From contig JAVXUO010002513.1 of NCBI GenBank assembly GCA_033065855.1, positions 62,001-126,000 on the forward strand: DNA of 64,000 nt. The letters run 5' to 3'. This document shows, in pieces, positions 32,990-46,015 of the stretch; the first letter of the stretch is position 1, and each line of letters starts with the position of its first letter. Below the pieces are notes generated by a model, which was not told the origin of the DNA, searched no databases, and saw only the letters and a program-made list of their open reading frames with translations. The stretch comes from Escallonia rubra (taxonomy: Eukaryota; Streptophyta; Magnoliopsida; Escalloniales; Escalloniaceae). Position numbers and translations under genes: made by a program.

Positions 32990-35900
32990 ATGTACGTGAT
33001 AAAGAGAAACGGGCGCCAAGAGCCCGTCCACTTCGACAAAATCACGGCCCGTCTGAAGAAACTGAGTTACGGGCTCAGCGCCGAGCACTGCGACCCTGTC
33101 CTGGTTGCCCAGAAGGTCTGCGCTGGGGTCTATAAGGGCGTCACTACCACCCAGCTCGATGAGTTGGCCGCCGAGACGGCTGCGGCCATGACCACCCACC
33201 ACCCCGATTATGCATTAGTACGTGATCCCTTTGAGGGTTAGAAATTTTGAAATGTTAATTGAAGCGTTTTATTGATGTTTGGTAGTGGATTTGTTTTCTA
33301 TGGTATTGATTGGTTTCGCTTGATTCACTCTGTTTATGCGTGTTGAATTGTTTTGTGACACAGTTGGCTGCGAGAATTGCTGTCTCCAATTTGCACAAGA
33401 AAACCAAGAAGTTGTTTTCGGAGACGTGAGTGCTTACATTGCTCTGAGAACTCTGTTTTCGACTTTTCATTCCTTTTGATGACCACATTCCGCTTTTTGT
33501 CACTTGCACACTGCTTGGGTCGCTTAGATACATACGTTGTCGGGCATAGCTACCAAATGTGAAAAATGGAGAGCGGTTATCAGGGGCAGAGCTAGCTATG
33601 ACCTAGGCCTTGGACAGTGCAAATTTTTTGAAGAAGTAGACAATATACTTGGGTCTGGAAACTTGGTAAGAAATTGAAGTTAGTGGCCTGGGCAATTTTA
33701 ATACCTGGGCCTTAATATTTGGTATGACAATTGCAGCTGACCATACACTCCTTAAACTTTCATCGAATCAAGTTGACCTTTTGAATGTAATAATGGCCCC
33801 ATTTCATTCTTTAAGCTTTTGAATTAGCATTCTATCCTCCCATTTTTTCATCTACAAACAGTACAAAATATATTTTTATTCTCTCCCCTCTTGTTCCCCT
33901 GTTTTTTCTCTTTCATAACTTGAGAGCCCAAATACCAGTTTCCAAGTAAGGATGTTAGCACCTGTGAGAAATTTCTACGTAATTATTACTTACGCTTGGT
34001 GTACCTTGGACAATATGGGGGTTTTATATCAAAGTGAAACTATATAGTTAATGTCGAGGTCTATCATTTTGCATTTATTGCAACAGTTATGAATTTTTTT
34101 TCTTGTCGACATTGTCAATCTAGCACACTAGATTGAAGTTGTTTTTATATGTTTTACTTGACTTTGGCCCACTCTAAGTATAAATCTCAGATCCCCCGCC
34201 ACTGGCCGTTATCATTTTCCTTTAGTTGTCTTGTGATTTTAGGAATACCTGTATTAAGAGTTGGTTATTATGAGTGCAGAATCAGAGTTATGTACTGTTA
34301 CTACAATAAAAGATCTGGACAGAAGGCTTCTCTTGTTGCTGATGATGTCTATGAAATTGTCATGAAGGTATTCACTTATCTACATATTTTGTAAACGAGC
34401 AAAAGCATATACGTACTCACAATACCTGTGTATGTTATAGTAAAGTGCTAGAAAATGAGTTTTCTAGCTGTCTGATGCACTAATATTTTTGATACGTAAT
34501 TATCTGATGCATTATTAAAGGGAGGATGCAAGTTCTAGCATTTTGTTTGGTTGGGGTGGGGGGTAGGGATCTCATCACAGAGAAAAAGAAAAAGAAAAAT
34601 TTTAAACATAGAGAAGAACAATGGAAAATTGCGTCTACATATTAGAGCTTATATTGTGGACCTAAAAGACCTAAGTAGTGTTAAATTGTCATCTGCTCTA
34701 AAAGCTTAAGCCATTAGAGTATGGGCCCAACAAATGTGTGTATGCTTTAACTCTTCCCCTTAGGGGCAATCCGATTGCACGTGGAGAAACAAATCAAGGT
34801 GCACCACAACTAAGTGCGAAATAAACAATTGAAGGGGACCCTGGGGTACGGATCTCATTATAGAGAAAAGAAAAAATAAATAAAATAAGCATAGAGAAGA
34901 ACAATGGAAAGCTGAATCTACATATCAGAGCTCATATTGTGGACCTAAAAGACCTGAAAGTGTTAAATTCTGAAAGTTAAAGCCATTAGAGCATGGGCTC
35001 AACAATGTTGTGTATATGCTTTAACATTTTCCCTTACGGGCAATTGCATTGCATGTGGAGAAATGAATCAAGGTGCATCCTCACCAAATGCACAAATAAA
35101 TGATTGCACTAAAATAAAGGATGACTAAAAAAGCAAGCGGGAAGGATCGAACCTGAGCCTTGCACAATGAGAGCTTTGATAAGTTGTTAGAGAGTGGGCC
35201 CAACAATGTATATCATGCTTTAACAAGAAGCAGTGATGGCGCATGGCTTAACAACTGTATTGAACTTGTAGTTTAAAAGAAATTTCCTTTTCTTTAGGTC
35301 TGGATGTTTGGATGAATTGGGTAGAGACAAACTTTAAAATGATACCAAAGATTAAGAACTGTGCACTCCTCCTATCCTGGTCAAGCATTGGTTATCATTT
35401 TATCTTTGTTCAGACCTTTAATCATTTAGTCAGACTTGAATTTGTATAATCATTGAATTTTTTTGGATGCTATATTTTTTTCAGAATGCTGCTCGTTTGG
35501 ACAGTGAGATAATATATGACAGAGATTTTGACTATGATTTCTTCGGCTTCAAAACGCTTGAAAGGTCTTATTTGTTGAAAGTTGATGGAGAAGTTGTGGA
35601 AAGGCCACAACACATGTTAATGAGGGTTGCTGTTGGCATTCACAAGGATGACATTGACTCTGCTATTACGACGTACCATCGGATGTCTCAACGTTGGTTC
35701 ACTCATGCTTCCCCCACACTTTTCAATGCAGGAACCCCCAGGCCCCAAGTATGGTAGATGCTTACCATGATTAAAATAAATGTTGCATGATTTGTTACAT
35801 GCTCATGTACTCTTGTGTGATGTTGTTGACAGTTGAGTAGCTGTTTTCTGGTGTGCATGAAAGATGACAGTATTGATGGTATATATGATACTCTGAAGGA

Positions 35901-38900
35901 GTGTGCTGTTATCAGCAAGTCAGCAGGAGGAATTGGTGTTTCTGCGCATAATATCCGTGCAACAGGAAGTTATATTCGTGGAACGAATGGGAATTCTAAT
36001 GGAATTGTTCCAATGCTTCGAGTCTATAATGACACTGCACGCTACGTTGATCAAGGAGGAGGCAAGAGGAAGGGTACTATATCTAGTTCTCCCATGAGAA
36101 CAGTTGTATATAGATGTCTGCTTGTTGAGTTTATCATTTGTTGTTTATATTGCACAGTTCATTGTGCCCTAACCCTTGGCATAACTTTTGCCTGCTTTTT
36201 ATAGGTGCTTTTGCCATCTACTTGGAACCATGGCACGCTGATATTTTTGAGTTTCTAGATCTTAGAAAGAATCACGGAAAGGTATAAAGGGTCAGCACCA
36301 AGATACAAACTTTTGTTGTTAAACCAAGATTTCCGGGCATCAGATGCAAAATCAGACTCACTCAACCATTGAAATGTTCTTTTACCACAAAAAGAACAAT
36401 TGAGGCAGAAAATATGTTAGTAAATATGACGTACCTCATTTTTTCACACAGGAAGAACACCGGGCTCGTGACCTATTTTATGCTCTTTGGGTTCCTGACC
36501 TTTTTATGGAAAGAGTTCAAAGTGATAAGCAATGGTCCTTGTTTTGCCCCAATGAGGCTCCCGGTCTGGCTGATTGTTGGGGAGAGGAATTTGAGAAACT
36601 GTACTCTCGATATGAGGAGGAGGTGAAGTTGACTATCTGCCTTTAGTTTGAGTGTGATTGAAGAAACATGGTACACTTATACTGGAAGTGAAAAACTTAA
36701 ATCTCGTGGTTTTGAATGCAGGGAAGAGCGAAGAAGGTTGTCTCTGCGAGGAAACTCTGGTTTGAGATTCTCAATTCACAGACTGAGACGGGAACTCCTT
36801 ACATGCTTTTCAAGGTATTTCAAATCATAGGATTCTTCATTTTCACACTCTCTTTTGTTGTTCTGAATCTTACAGTTATCCTCCAGGATACTTGCAACAG
36901 GAAAAGTAACCAGCAGAACTTGGGCACCATTAAGTCATCAAACCTGTGCACTGAGATCATTGAGTTTTCAAGCCCAACTGAAACTGCAGTTTGTAACCTG
37001 GCATCCATTGCTCTACCACGATATGTCAGGGAGAAGGCTAGTCATTTGGATTTTTCTTTTACTTCTAAGCAGCAGTTTTTTGTCTTGACCTGATTCTTAC
37101 ATGAAACATTCATACTTTGCTTCTTATAGGGGATTGCAATAGAGTCACAACCATCCAAGCTGGTCGGAAGTAGAGATTCTAAGAATCGATACTTTGATTT
37201 TTCTAAGTTAGCTGAGGTTTGTTTTTGTGGGCCTTGAGATTTTTTGGAGAACAGTTGACAATGTTCTTTTTTCCAATTTAGTTTCTCTTTTGGGAAATAG
37301 AGTTTGCTGAAGACATGCTTACACAAGTATTACATGGAGAAGTATATGATTTGTCTGATATTTCATATATACCTTCTCAAGCTTCTTGTTTGTCTGTTAT
37401 TAGACGGTTAATGCAATAGTCTAAAACTTTGGTCCATGATATTTCTGCGTTCAATGTGTTGCTCTTACAGGTTACTGCAATGGTTACTAAAAATCTCAAC
37501 AAAATCATCGATGTAAATCACTACCCAGTTGAAAATGCAAGAAGGTCAAATTTACAACATAGACCAATTGGTGTTGGTGTTCAGGGTCTTGCTGATACCT
37601 TTATCTTGCTTGGTATGGCATTTGATTCACCCGAGGTACATTTGCCTGGTTCAAACTTCAAAGGTTTGAATAATATTTCCTTTCGGTTCATCTGGACTTA
37701 TGTTTTTGGGTTGTTGATGAAGGCCCAAAAATTAAACAAAGACATATTTGAGACAATATACTATCATGCTCTCAAAGCTTCTTCTGAGCTGGCTGCAGAA
37801 GATGGCACCTATCAGACATATCGTGGGAGTCCAGTGAGCAAGGTTTGTACTTCTTGGTTGTCTAAACTTGAGTTTTCTTAAAGTCATTCCCACAAGGGAA
37901 AAGTTTGCACTTTGCAGTTAATAGTAGCGATACCTCTGTTGACTTTTTGTTAGCAATAAAAGGTTTTCCCTCAGATGCGACTATTCAGCGTTGAGAGATT
38001 CGATGGCACTTCTCTATTCTTTTCATGTTTCTTTCATAATTTTTTCTTTTCAGGGAATTCTTCAGGTAGACATGTGGGGTGTGACACCATCAAATCGATG
38101 GGATTGGGCTGCTCTAAGGGAAAAGATCTCAAAGAATGGAGTAAGGAATTCCCTTCTCGTAGCACCTATGCCAACCGCTTCGACCAGCCAGATTCTTGGC
38201 AATAACGAGTGTTTTGAGCCTTACACTTCCAACATCTATAGTCGCAGAGTCTTAAGGTTTGCTTAATACACTATCTTATTGTTAAGAGCGACTTGCCCAC
38301 TTTTTAATGCTGTGTGTGTACAGTGGTGAGTTCGTTGTGGTGAACAAGCACCTCCTTCATGACTTATCTGAAATGGGTCTTTGGTCTCCTGCTCTCAAGG
38401 ACAACATCGTGTACAACAATGGCTCTGTCTCGAAAATCCCTGAGATCCCTGAAGAACTAAAAGCTATTTACAAGTATGGATAAAAAAGTAAAATATTGAC
38501 CGTTTTCATATGATTTAGTGTGTCTGTCAACGCGCTGAAAGTATCATAACATGTCAGGACTGTGTGGGAGATCAAGCAAAAGACATTGGTGGACATGGCT
38601 GTTGATCGTGGGTGCTATATCGATCAGAGTCAGAGCTTGAATATCCACATGGATCAACCTGATCCTGGGAAACTTACATCGTTGCATTTCTATACTTGGT
38701 CTAAGGTACTAACTTCTTTGCGATAGCATGTCTTCTGGGGTAACACAATTTATCCCTTACTTTCGTTAGTGATAAAATAGTGCAAATTATGGTGGAACTA
38801 GCGGGGATAGTTATCTGTTATGTTGGTAAGAGTGTGATATTTAATGGGACAGCTGAGAGGGCATTGATCAGAAGCTAATGTGGCCATTCGGTGCCTTTCT

Positions 38901-39379
38901 ATTCCTTTGGTGAATGGTTCCTCCGCTTTTCATAGTTAACATTGTCGTTGTCGCCGCAATTCAGTTGTCTACATTGCCCCTTTACTAGCATGTTCCCATA
39001 ACAAGGGTAATCGACTCTGGTCATCCTACATGTTACTAGGTGTCTTTTATTGTTTTATAAATTTGTTTTTCAATTTCTGGACATGAAGGGCTTGAAAACG
39101 GGGATGTATTATTTAAGAACGCGTGCTGCAGCTGATGCAATCAAGTTCACTGTTGATACCTCCATTATAAACAAAGTAATCCATTCACTTACTCACTTGA
39201 GCCTTTTGAAGATCCCGTGAATTATTCCTCCAGTTGTAGCGGTATTCTTATAACAGATTTTCTGCTTTGTGGCAAAACAGGGAAATGCTAACCAGTTGGA
39301 CAACGATGCTGATGCCAGCATTGCTCGGGTTGAATGTTCATTGCAGAATAGGGAGGAGTGCATGGCTTGCGGAAGTTAA
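32990..39379 (+). CDS. RNR1: Ribonucleoside-diphosphate reductase large subunit, 17 exons, 810 aa
   Basis: RNR1 reduces ribonucleoside diphosphates to deoxy forms for DNA synthesis, working as a complex with the R2 small subunit. Exons: 32990-33217, 33364-33425, 34280-34367, 35485-35748, 35833-36073, 36205-36281, 36452-36622, 36722-36814, 36887-37036, 37130-37216, 37471-37635, 37723-37842, 38054-38256, 38324-38473, 38558-38705, 39089-39175, 39281-39379. They sum to 2,433 nt in one open frame. Residues 1-90 are the ATP-cone ([15 protein letters not shown]). The barrel has SSCFL (C218), SNLCTEI (C429, E431) and AVCNLAS (C444), the numbering of the yeast/human family. YY at 756-757 would carry the radical relay, and the tail ends ECMACGS (C805, C808). 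The ATG was chosen by family alignment; an in-frame upstream ATG (32789) precedes the TATA box. Intron 9 is GC-AG. Plant homologues are about 816 aa, so the gene looks complete. Confidence 0.96.
34555..35235 (+). repeat. Direct repeat inside RNR1 intron 3
   Basis: Two imperfect ~285-bp copies start at about 34562 (GGTAGGGATCTCATCACAGA) and 34846 (GGTACGGATCTCATTATAGA). Both include TATTGTGGACCTAAAAGACC and a TATGCTTTAAC...GGGCAAT segment. A third partial copy (GGGCCCAACAATGTATATCA and onward) is near 35195-35230. They probably represent repeat-derived DNA that was duplicated in tandem in this 1.1-kb intron. Confidence 0.75.
37037..37129 (+). other. GC-AG intron of RNR1 (intron 9)
   Basis: The donor is AAG|GCTAGT and the acceptor TATAG|GGG. 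Only this pair joins REK to GIAIESQ in frame, as the family sequence requires. The next GT (37041) would shift the frame. Confidence 0.8.
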
Positions 39380-40861
39380 CTTCTTTATTCCAAAGCTAGA
39401 AGCAATCTTGCTTTTAGTTGAGCATCTGCTTGTGCAAATGGGAGAAGTTTGTATAGGCCTTGAGCAATGCGAGTCTGAATTCAAATTTAGTATGAAGTCA
39501 ACTTGTTTAGATCAGGCTACTTGTATAGCTAATTTCCTACTCGTCTGTGAGTTTGTGATCACTAGTCGTGTTACAAGTGGAATAGGCCTTCTGGTGCTTA
39601 GAACTCGAGTATGCAAGAAGCATTTTGTATATGAAATGGAATGTGCTTATTTGCAGATATGTCATGTCTAGCTTCTGCTAGTTTTCCTTGGTGGCATGCT
39701 ACGTTGGGCCTTTTTGTGTTTTATCGTGCTGGACCTTGAATGCAGCCCTTTGAGTTGATACTGGTTATTATAGCAACGATACTATTGAAGGCAAAATGTT
39801 TTAAAGGTCATGGATCCAATAGCGTTACGTTGTGTGCCATGTTTGTTATCTGAATAGTTCTGTTGCCCGTGCCAAAGATTCCCCCTTGTGCCTTTCGTAT
39901 GAACTTCTTTCGTACATTCCCACATATTTTCTCTGGTATGTCCTTTCTTATGGACTTCATTAATTAGTGAAGTTGGATGTGAGTAATTATTGGTTAATTC
40001 CTTTTTTTTATTTATTCTTTGCCTGTTGCTTGTTGTTTTGAAATTAGTCCACGACTAAAATCTTTGAAGCCGGTCATTATATATGCTCCGCTATCATTAT
40101 ACACGCTCCGCTATCATTCGTCACCTCATGCTTCTAAGTCAAAAATAACACATGCCACGAACGTGACACGGTTCTATGGTTCCTAATCTAACAATTCATC
40201 CAATCAGCCGCCAACTCCTCTCTCCCATCATGCCAATTCATGTGACCCCCTTAACCTTGCAGTGCCGCCATCGCCCCGGTTCACTGTCACCCTCTGACCC
40301 TTCCCTTTGTGCCGTTGCTGTGGGGTTCCAAATCACCCTTCACTTCAACCCTTTGCCTCCCCTCTCGCCCTCGTCCTCGTTGTCGCCTGGTTCGCCTATG
40401 CGTTCGATGCCTTGACTTTTGATTTTTGTCGCACGACGAGGGTTCCACAAGGTCATTGTAGCCGCTGGTTGTTATAACCCATCACCAACTGTTGTTGCCT
40501 CCTATCACTATCGCTCTGCCTATGACGGGTTCTGATAAGTCATTAGGGGTGGAGGGGAGTGGGGGTGAAGTTATTTGAGGGAGGTGGTCGATTGGGGTTT
40601 TAGTTATTTGGCGAGTGCAAAAGTGTGAGTAGGGAGGTCTAGATCCGCATTTTGGGATAGGGTGTGTCCAAATCCATACAACCACCGATTTATACCTGGT
40701 GGTGTATTAACCGAAAACCAAGAAGAAAGAGGCTTGGACAAAATACACCCAAGGTTTTGACACAGAAATGCTAATGGAGTGACTAAAATGATGAAGGGGC
40801 ATACTACAAGTACTAGTTTCAAGCTTATAGAGACTGAAATAAAACATAGGACACAAAAATG
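39380..40861. other. RNR1 3' flank and intergenic DNA
   Basis: The first few hundred bases should contain the RNR1 3' UTR. I cannot place its poly(A) site with confidence. The rest has no recognised gene. A 31-base word at about 39837-39867 (GCCATGTTTGTTATCTGAAT onward) recurs with three differences near 54778. Confidence 0.5.
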
Positions 40862-41161
40862 CTAAGGAGTGTTTGATGACCCAGTTTTTTTTTTTTTTTG
40901 ATTACCCAGTTTTTTTTTGTGATGGTTTGCGGTGGCGGTGGTTGACGGTAGTCGCCGGAGGTGGGAGGATGGTGGTCTAAAAAAAAAACCAAAACTGAAA
41001 ATCGAAACTCATTTTTTTTGAGTTTTTAAAAACAACCTTAATTTTAAAACTAATTTTTTAAACTGAAGAAAAAAAAAATAGTTACCAAACTCAACTTTTT
41101 TTCCCAGTTTTCAAAACTGAAAAAAAATATTTAGAAAAAAAGTCATATCAAACAGGCCTTA
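40862..41161. mobile_element. Small MITE-like element with T/A-rich inverted ends
   Basis: The left end AAGGAGTGTTTGATGACC and the right end (reverse complement AAGGCCTGTTTGATATGA) are similar, and both are followed inward by CAGTTTTTTT-like runs. The ~300-bp size and absence of coding sequence suit a MITE. No clear target duplication could be assigned. Confidence 0.5.
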
Positions 41162-41278
41162 AAGTTGATTTCTGTAGTGACTTTAAAAGACCCTTAACTG
41201 TTGACTCCAAAAATAGTAAATTGTTTTCAGTTCTTTTGTTTTATGGGGTATGGCCACTGTATCCCCTGCTGCTGCGCG

Positions 41279-41317
<39 letters not shown>

Positions 41318-42081
41318 GTCGGCTTTACCTTGGTTTGCTTGCCTTAGAACTACTTTGCGGTATCTACTTCATCAACTTGCACTCTTGGACTTTATGAAAT
41401 TCAAGACTGTTACTTGTTAATCATTCTTCTTTGTTTATATAGTAGATAGATTGTACAACAGCACGTTGGAACTTGATACGATGATCAACTTCCAGTGGAT
41501 TCCACTAGGGATGGATTTTTGGAATGAGAATGACTTGATACTGACAGGCAAAAGGTCTATAGAATGGACTAGGCTCAAGTCATCGTTGGCCACCGTTGCA
41601 ACCAAATCCCCAACATCACCATCTCTGCCACCGGTCAACTATCCCAGCCAACGACCGCAACCACGGCCATACCCACATCAACTACCACCCACAAATTCCG
41701 CACTCGACCCTTAAAAATCTCGTCATCAAGGACTTTGGCCCTCCACCCACCAACCCCATTACTCCAACTCGCACCATCTGATCCACCGCAACCAAATCCT
41801 TACACTACCAAACTCGTGGTCATAGGCCTCGGAGATCTGCTTGAATTTGGACTTCGGCTTCACCCCATTTCTCTATGTGTGTGTTTTGGGATGCATTTGG
41901 GTGTGTGTGGGTATGCGGGGGGTGAGGGGGTGCAGGTGAGGGTGCGTAGGGTGGGTAGCAAAAAAATATATTCAAGTGCATCCTCTTTGCGTAGTAGTCA
42001 AACTTTACCTAAAAGTATTTAAAATTATACACACTTGTAGATAACTATACAATTCTTCTTAAACATAATTTGATTTTCTTT
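41162..42081. other. Intergenic with CT microsatellite
   Basis: Contains a (CT)n run at 41283-41314 bordered by GCGCGCG. The remainder (41450-42000), including an ACC-rich stretch, shows no recognised gene. Confidence 0.55.
41283..41314. repeat. (CT)n microsatellite
   Basis: An uninterrupted CT run of about 16 units. Confidence 0.9.
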
Positions 42082-42268
42082 AGGGTTAATTATGTCCGGC
42101 GCTTCCAAGTTTATCCGCGATAACGGCTTGCACCATAAACTTCAATTTCAATAACTCGCACTAAAAATTTATAAGTTTGGCATCTAACACCCCTTGTACA
42201 CTTTCCCGCTGAAAAACTTGCCAGAGTGATGATGTGGCTTATTTTTTATGGGCATTTTGGTAGACCAA

Positions 42269-43420
42269 GGGTCTGTTTGGTATGGCTTTCAGTTTTCAGT
42301 TTTTTTTTCTAAAAAAAAAGAGAAGAGTTCTGGTTTTTTTTTTTACCGGTTTAAAAAACTAGTGGCTGTTTGACAGAGATTATTTTTTCAAAAAACAGAA
42401 AAGAGCAAGCGTTTGACAGGACAACTCTTTGGGTTTTTTTTCCTTAATATTCATTTTTACATAATTAAACATTATTAAAGGTAATTAAGCAATTATATTA
42501 CAATGTCTTTCAAATAATTAAACATAACTTTTCAACATTACAATGAATAACGATCAACATTATTAAACATAATTAAACCAACGCTCATTTTAATCCTAAA
42601 CAACTGTAGATTAACCACCGGCGTCAAGACCACCACCGGCACTACCATACCACCACCAAAGCTGATGTACCCACGGATTCGTCCCATCACCATTGGTCTG
42701 ATCGCCACACCGCCGGTACCCTGATCGGGCCACCGTTGTCCGTCTTCAACGGACATCACAGCCGGCGATACAAACCCACGGCAAACCCACGGCAATTACT
42801 CCCTACCGGCAATACCTGTCGGCATCACGCCATCACCCATCAGCAACACCGCCGGCAACCCGCAACACCTACCACCGCACAACAACCTACGGTGAGAGTT
42901 GAGATGCGATCCAGAAGAGATGAGATCGAGCTCCGCAGATACTGGTCCCCCAGATGCGATTCGGCCGATTGGATGAGATCGAGCTCCGTGACCGACGATG
43001 GAGGCGGAGAAAGAAGGGACGGAGGCGGTGACCGGCGATGGAGGTCGTGGCTGTGGTCCCGTGAGGCTGGTTCACTGCGAGCAGAGCAGAGCAGAGCGGC
43101 GAGGAGATGCGAGCTCTTGTGCGATTCGGCCAAAGAGAGAACCCTAATGTTTTCTCTTGTTTTTTGGCATTGGCAGACTTTCAGTTTTGTTGCTAGGAAG
43201 ATTCGAAGCCCAAACCGCATAAGTGAAGCTCATGGGCCGCGTGAAAAGAGGCAACAAAAACAGCTAAAAGCTCTTTTGGAAAACCGGCCAGCTCTTTTTA
43301 AAGAGGTGGGCCTTTTTAAAAAGAGCTCGTACTACCAAACACTCCACTTTTTTGGGCTAAGGGCCAAATTTTAAAATTGGGCCAAAAAAGAGGTGCAAAA
43401 ATGTGTGTCAAACGGCCCCC
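42269..43420. mobile_element. Nested TIR element, family unresolved
   Basis: The left end reads GGGTCTGTTTGGTATGGC and the right end, reverse complemented, GGGGGCCGTTTGACACAC. Next to each lie oligo-A/T and AGAGCTCTTTT-like subterminal stretches. The middle (42600-43150) is GC-rich, with ACCACCGGC words and an open frame 42736-43374 (212 codons) that is Arg-rich and unrecognised. I could not fix the target duplication, so hAT and Harbinger both remain possible. Confidence 0.5.
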
Positions 43421-44228
43421 AAGTCTTTGGCTCTTTGGCAGATTAGGCATATGAAGTCCAATTTGAGTGGCGCATTCTAACAACCATATTCTTCCCTTAC
43501 AAACAAAAGAAAAGAAGAACTTTATCAAGGCTGGGCAAGGTGAACGGGCGACGGATGGTTGTGGGTATCATCACTACAAGAAAAAAATACTTTTAGCGAC
43601 GGATTTTGTCCCTGTCGCTAAAAGCTGCCTTTAGTGACGGATTTGGCCGACGAATAGCAGTCTATCGCTAAAAGCACTTCAGAGTAATTAACGATGAAAT
43701 TTTCCTTCGCTAAAAACTTTTAGCGACAGATTTTTACCGACGGTTTATCCGTCACTAAAAATGTTTTCCCCCTTTTTCCAAATGTTTTTTGCTCAGAATA
43801 TTTTTAAAATGTTTTCAGTGTCGGATTTTTATCAACGGAAACAAATCCGTCGGTAAAAGTATTCTTTTACTCTTAAATCAGAAAAACCATAACTACTTCT
43901 CCATTCTTTTCTCTCGCCGCTCCTTTTTTTTGCTCTATCTTTCTCTCTCACAACCCACCATCGGCTGCCACCGACTCCACGGCCTCTCCTCTTCCCTGGC
44001 CTCCTCCACACCACCCACCCTCACTATTGTCGCCGCCCATCGATGCACTCACCACGCCGCTACCGCCGCCCAACCACTTAAGGAGATCTGCAAATCATCG
44101 GTCAAATTCTTTACAACTGACTACCCCCATTTTTTCTATATTAGTTGGCCTCCTCTTTTAAAGTCTCATTTTCAAGTCAAATTGAACGGATCGGTAAAAT
44201 GGCAAATACCAAGACATTTGCATTTCAG

Positions 44229-44321
44229 GCTTAGATCAACCAGCTGCTGAGCCTGGTGATCAACACCTTTTACGGCAATAAGGAGATCTTCCTCTGTGAG
44301 CTCATCAGTAACGCCTCAGAT
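44229..44321 (+). pseudogene. Captured HSP90 exon fragment inside the CACTA element
   Basis: Preceded by a TTTCAG acceptor and followed by a GTAATG donor, 31 codons read [24 protein letters not shown] then [10 protein letters not shown]. This is the N-terminal ATPase segment of HSP90 (family form EINQLLSLIINTFYSNKEIF and [10 protein letters not shown]). The Glu codon has become TAG (44232-44234), the helix Arg is Cys, and a Ser is Gly. The retained splice borders show capture of genomic DNA rather than cDNA. It is non-functional as a chaperone. Confidence 0.88.
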
Positions 44322-46015
44322 GTAATGTTTCTGATCCCTTTTTTTTTTCTTCATACAGTTCTATTTTTATGTTTCTGGTTTCGTTTATTGTTGCGAGATC
44401 GCTATGTTTGAGCTAGATATGCTTAACGTTTTCATTGTTTTTATGCTGCTGCTACTGTTAGTGGATTTACTTATTGAATTTTGTGGTTGTAGTTGGTACA
44501 AATGGTAGACTACTTTTCTTGGAATTTGGATCTTCTAAAAGCTAGGGCTGTAGTGTCGAAACGGGCTATGTATGTATTGAGCTTTGCCTGTAAAAAGATG
44601 TTCTGCAAATGATGTTTGAGCTCCAAGTATGTGGCTAAAGTGGCTGTATCGCGGCAGTTACAAGGTCTTCAGTGATGAAAGTGAAGCTCAAATATAACTA
44701 TAGGTTTTTAGTGCGGTACATTTTTTGTCGATTGCACACGTCTATTGCGGAATCCAAATTTAACGTGCTTGATTTTCATATAGTTTATGTATGCACATAT
44801 GATATAGATGTTGCTTATCATCAAGGGTATATAATCCTATTATGATTTAAACAAAAGCAAATCCATCATCTTTTTCACAAAAGTGATATACAATTTAATC
44901 CGTCGAATGTAGAACATTTGATATGTATGATGCTTTCATATAGTTTCTGCGTGCAGGCCGTGAACGCACTCATTGCGAGATTGATCTAAACTCACCGGAG
45001 AGTAGCCTGCCAATTCTTTGGTGATACTAGTTAGCCGTAAGTACATTTTATGTGAACCCCTCGTTTCCTCTTTGATTGCATTTTCTTAAGCATGACATTG
45101 ATGTAAGGTTGTCGGCTATGACTATAAACCCAGCAAAAAAGGAAAGATCAAGTAACTATAGTTGCATGATTGTTGGGATTTTTGTTATTTGATTGCATTT
45201 TTACGTTTGGTCATGTACCGAAGTTATGCTGTTATGCAACTATTAGTGTATTAATTTAGTGATGAAATTCCAGTGTTGTGATCCTGAAATTTTGGGTTTT
45301 GCTGTAAAGTGTTGCGTAAATGAAATTAAAACTTAATACTTCCATGATATGATGTAATTTAAGGCTTGCAATTTCCATTCTATGAAACCAATAGCTTTCC
45401 ATTCTATGTACCTTTGTGCTTAACTGAATGCACTGTAGTGTAGTTGGTAATGCTTCAACTTGTTAGTATGGCTCATGAGCCATATTAACAAGTTCCTTAG
45501 GCTTTACAAGCCCATGCTGTCAGGACTAGTTACTTGTCATCTTCTAGGTTCCTTAATAAAAATCTTTGATGATTGTGCGATTTATGATGTTGTCAGGTAA
45601 CAACTGATGCTCCTTTGTACAACTAATGTTGCTCATTTGTACAACTGATGCTCCTTTTCAGGTTCTGATCGAGAAAGAAAAACAAGTAACAACTGTGGAC
45701 ATAGAGATATTGAGCAGGCTTCAAAGCAAGGATCTTGATTAACATTTTTTTAGTTTCAACGAAACTTGTTAATTTATTTTTGGGATTTGTACAATCTGGT
45801 CTATTGTATTTAGTGAACATGTAATTTGTTGTATTGATTGTTAGTTGGTGGTGTATATGATTTAAATTTTATTTGTATTACTTGAAATTTGGTAAATGAT
45901 GAATCTTAGTTTAAAGAATTAAATTGATGTTGGATTGGTTGGTTAGGGTTAATTGTTAGAAACATGTTTGAATTTATAAAAAATCACAAAAATAATTTTT
46001 TTTTTTACTTTTAGT

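Noticed and set aside
42736..43374. 212-codon open frame in the nested TIR element
   Set aside because: Arg/Ser-rich translation of GC-rich transposon sequence; overlapping frames are open on the other strand and no domain is seen.
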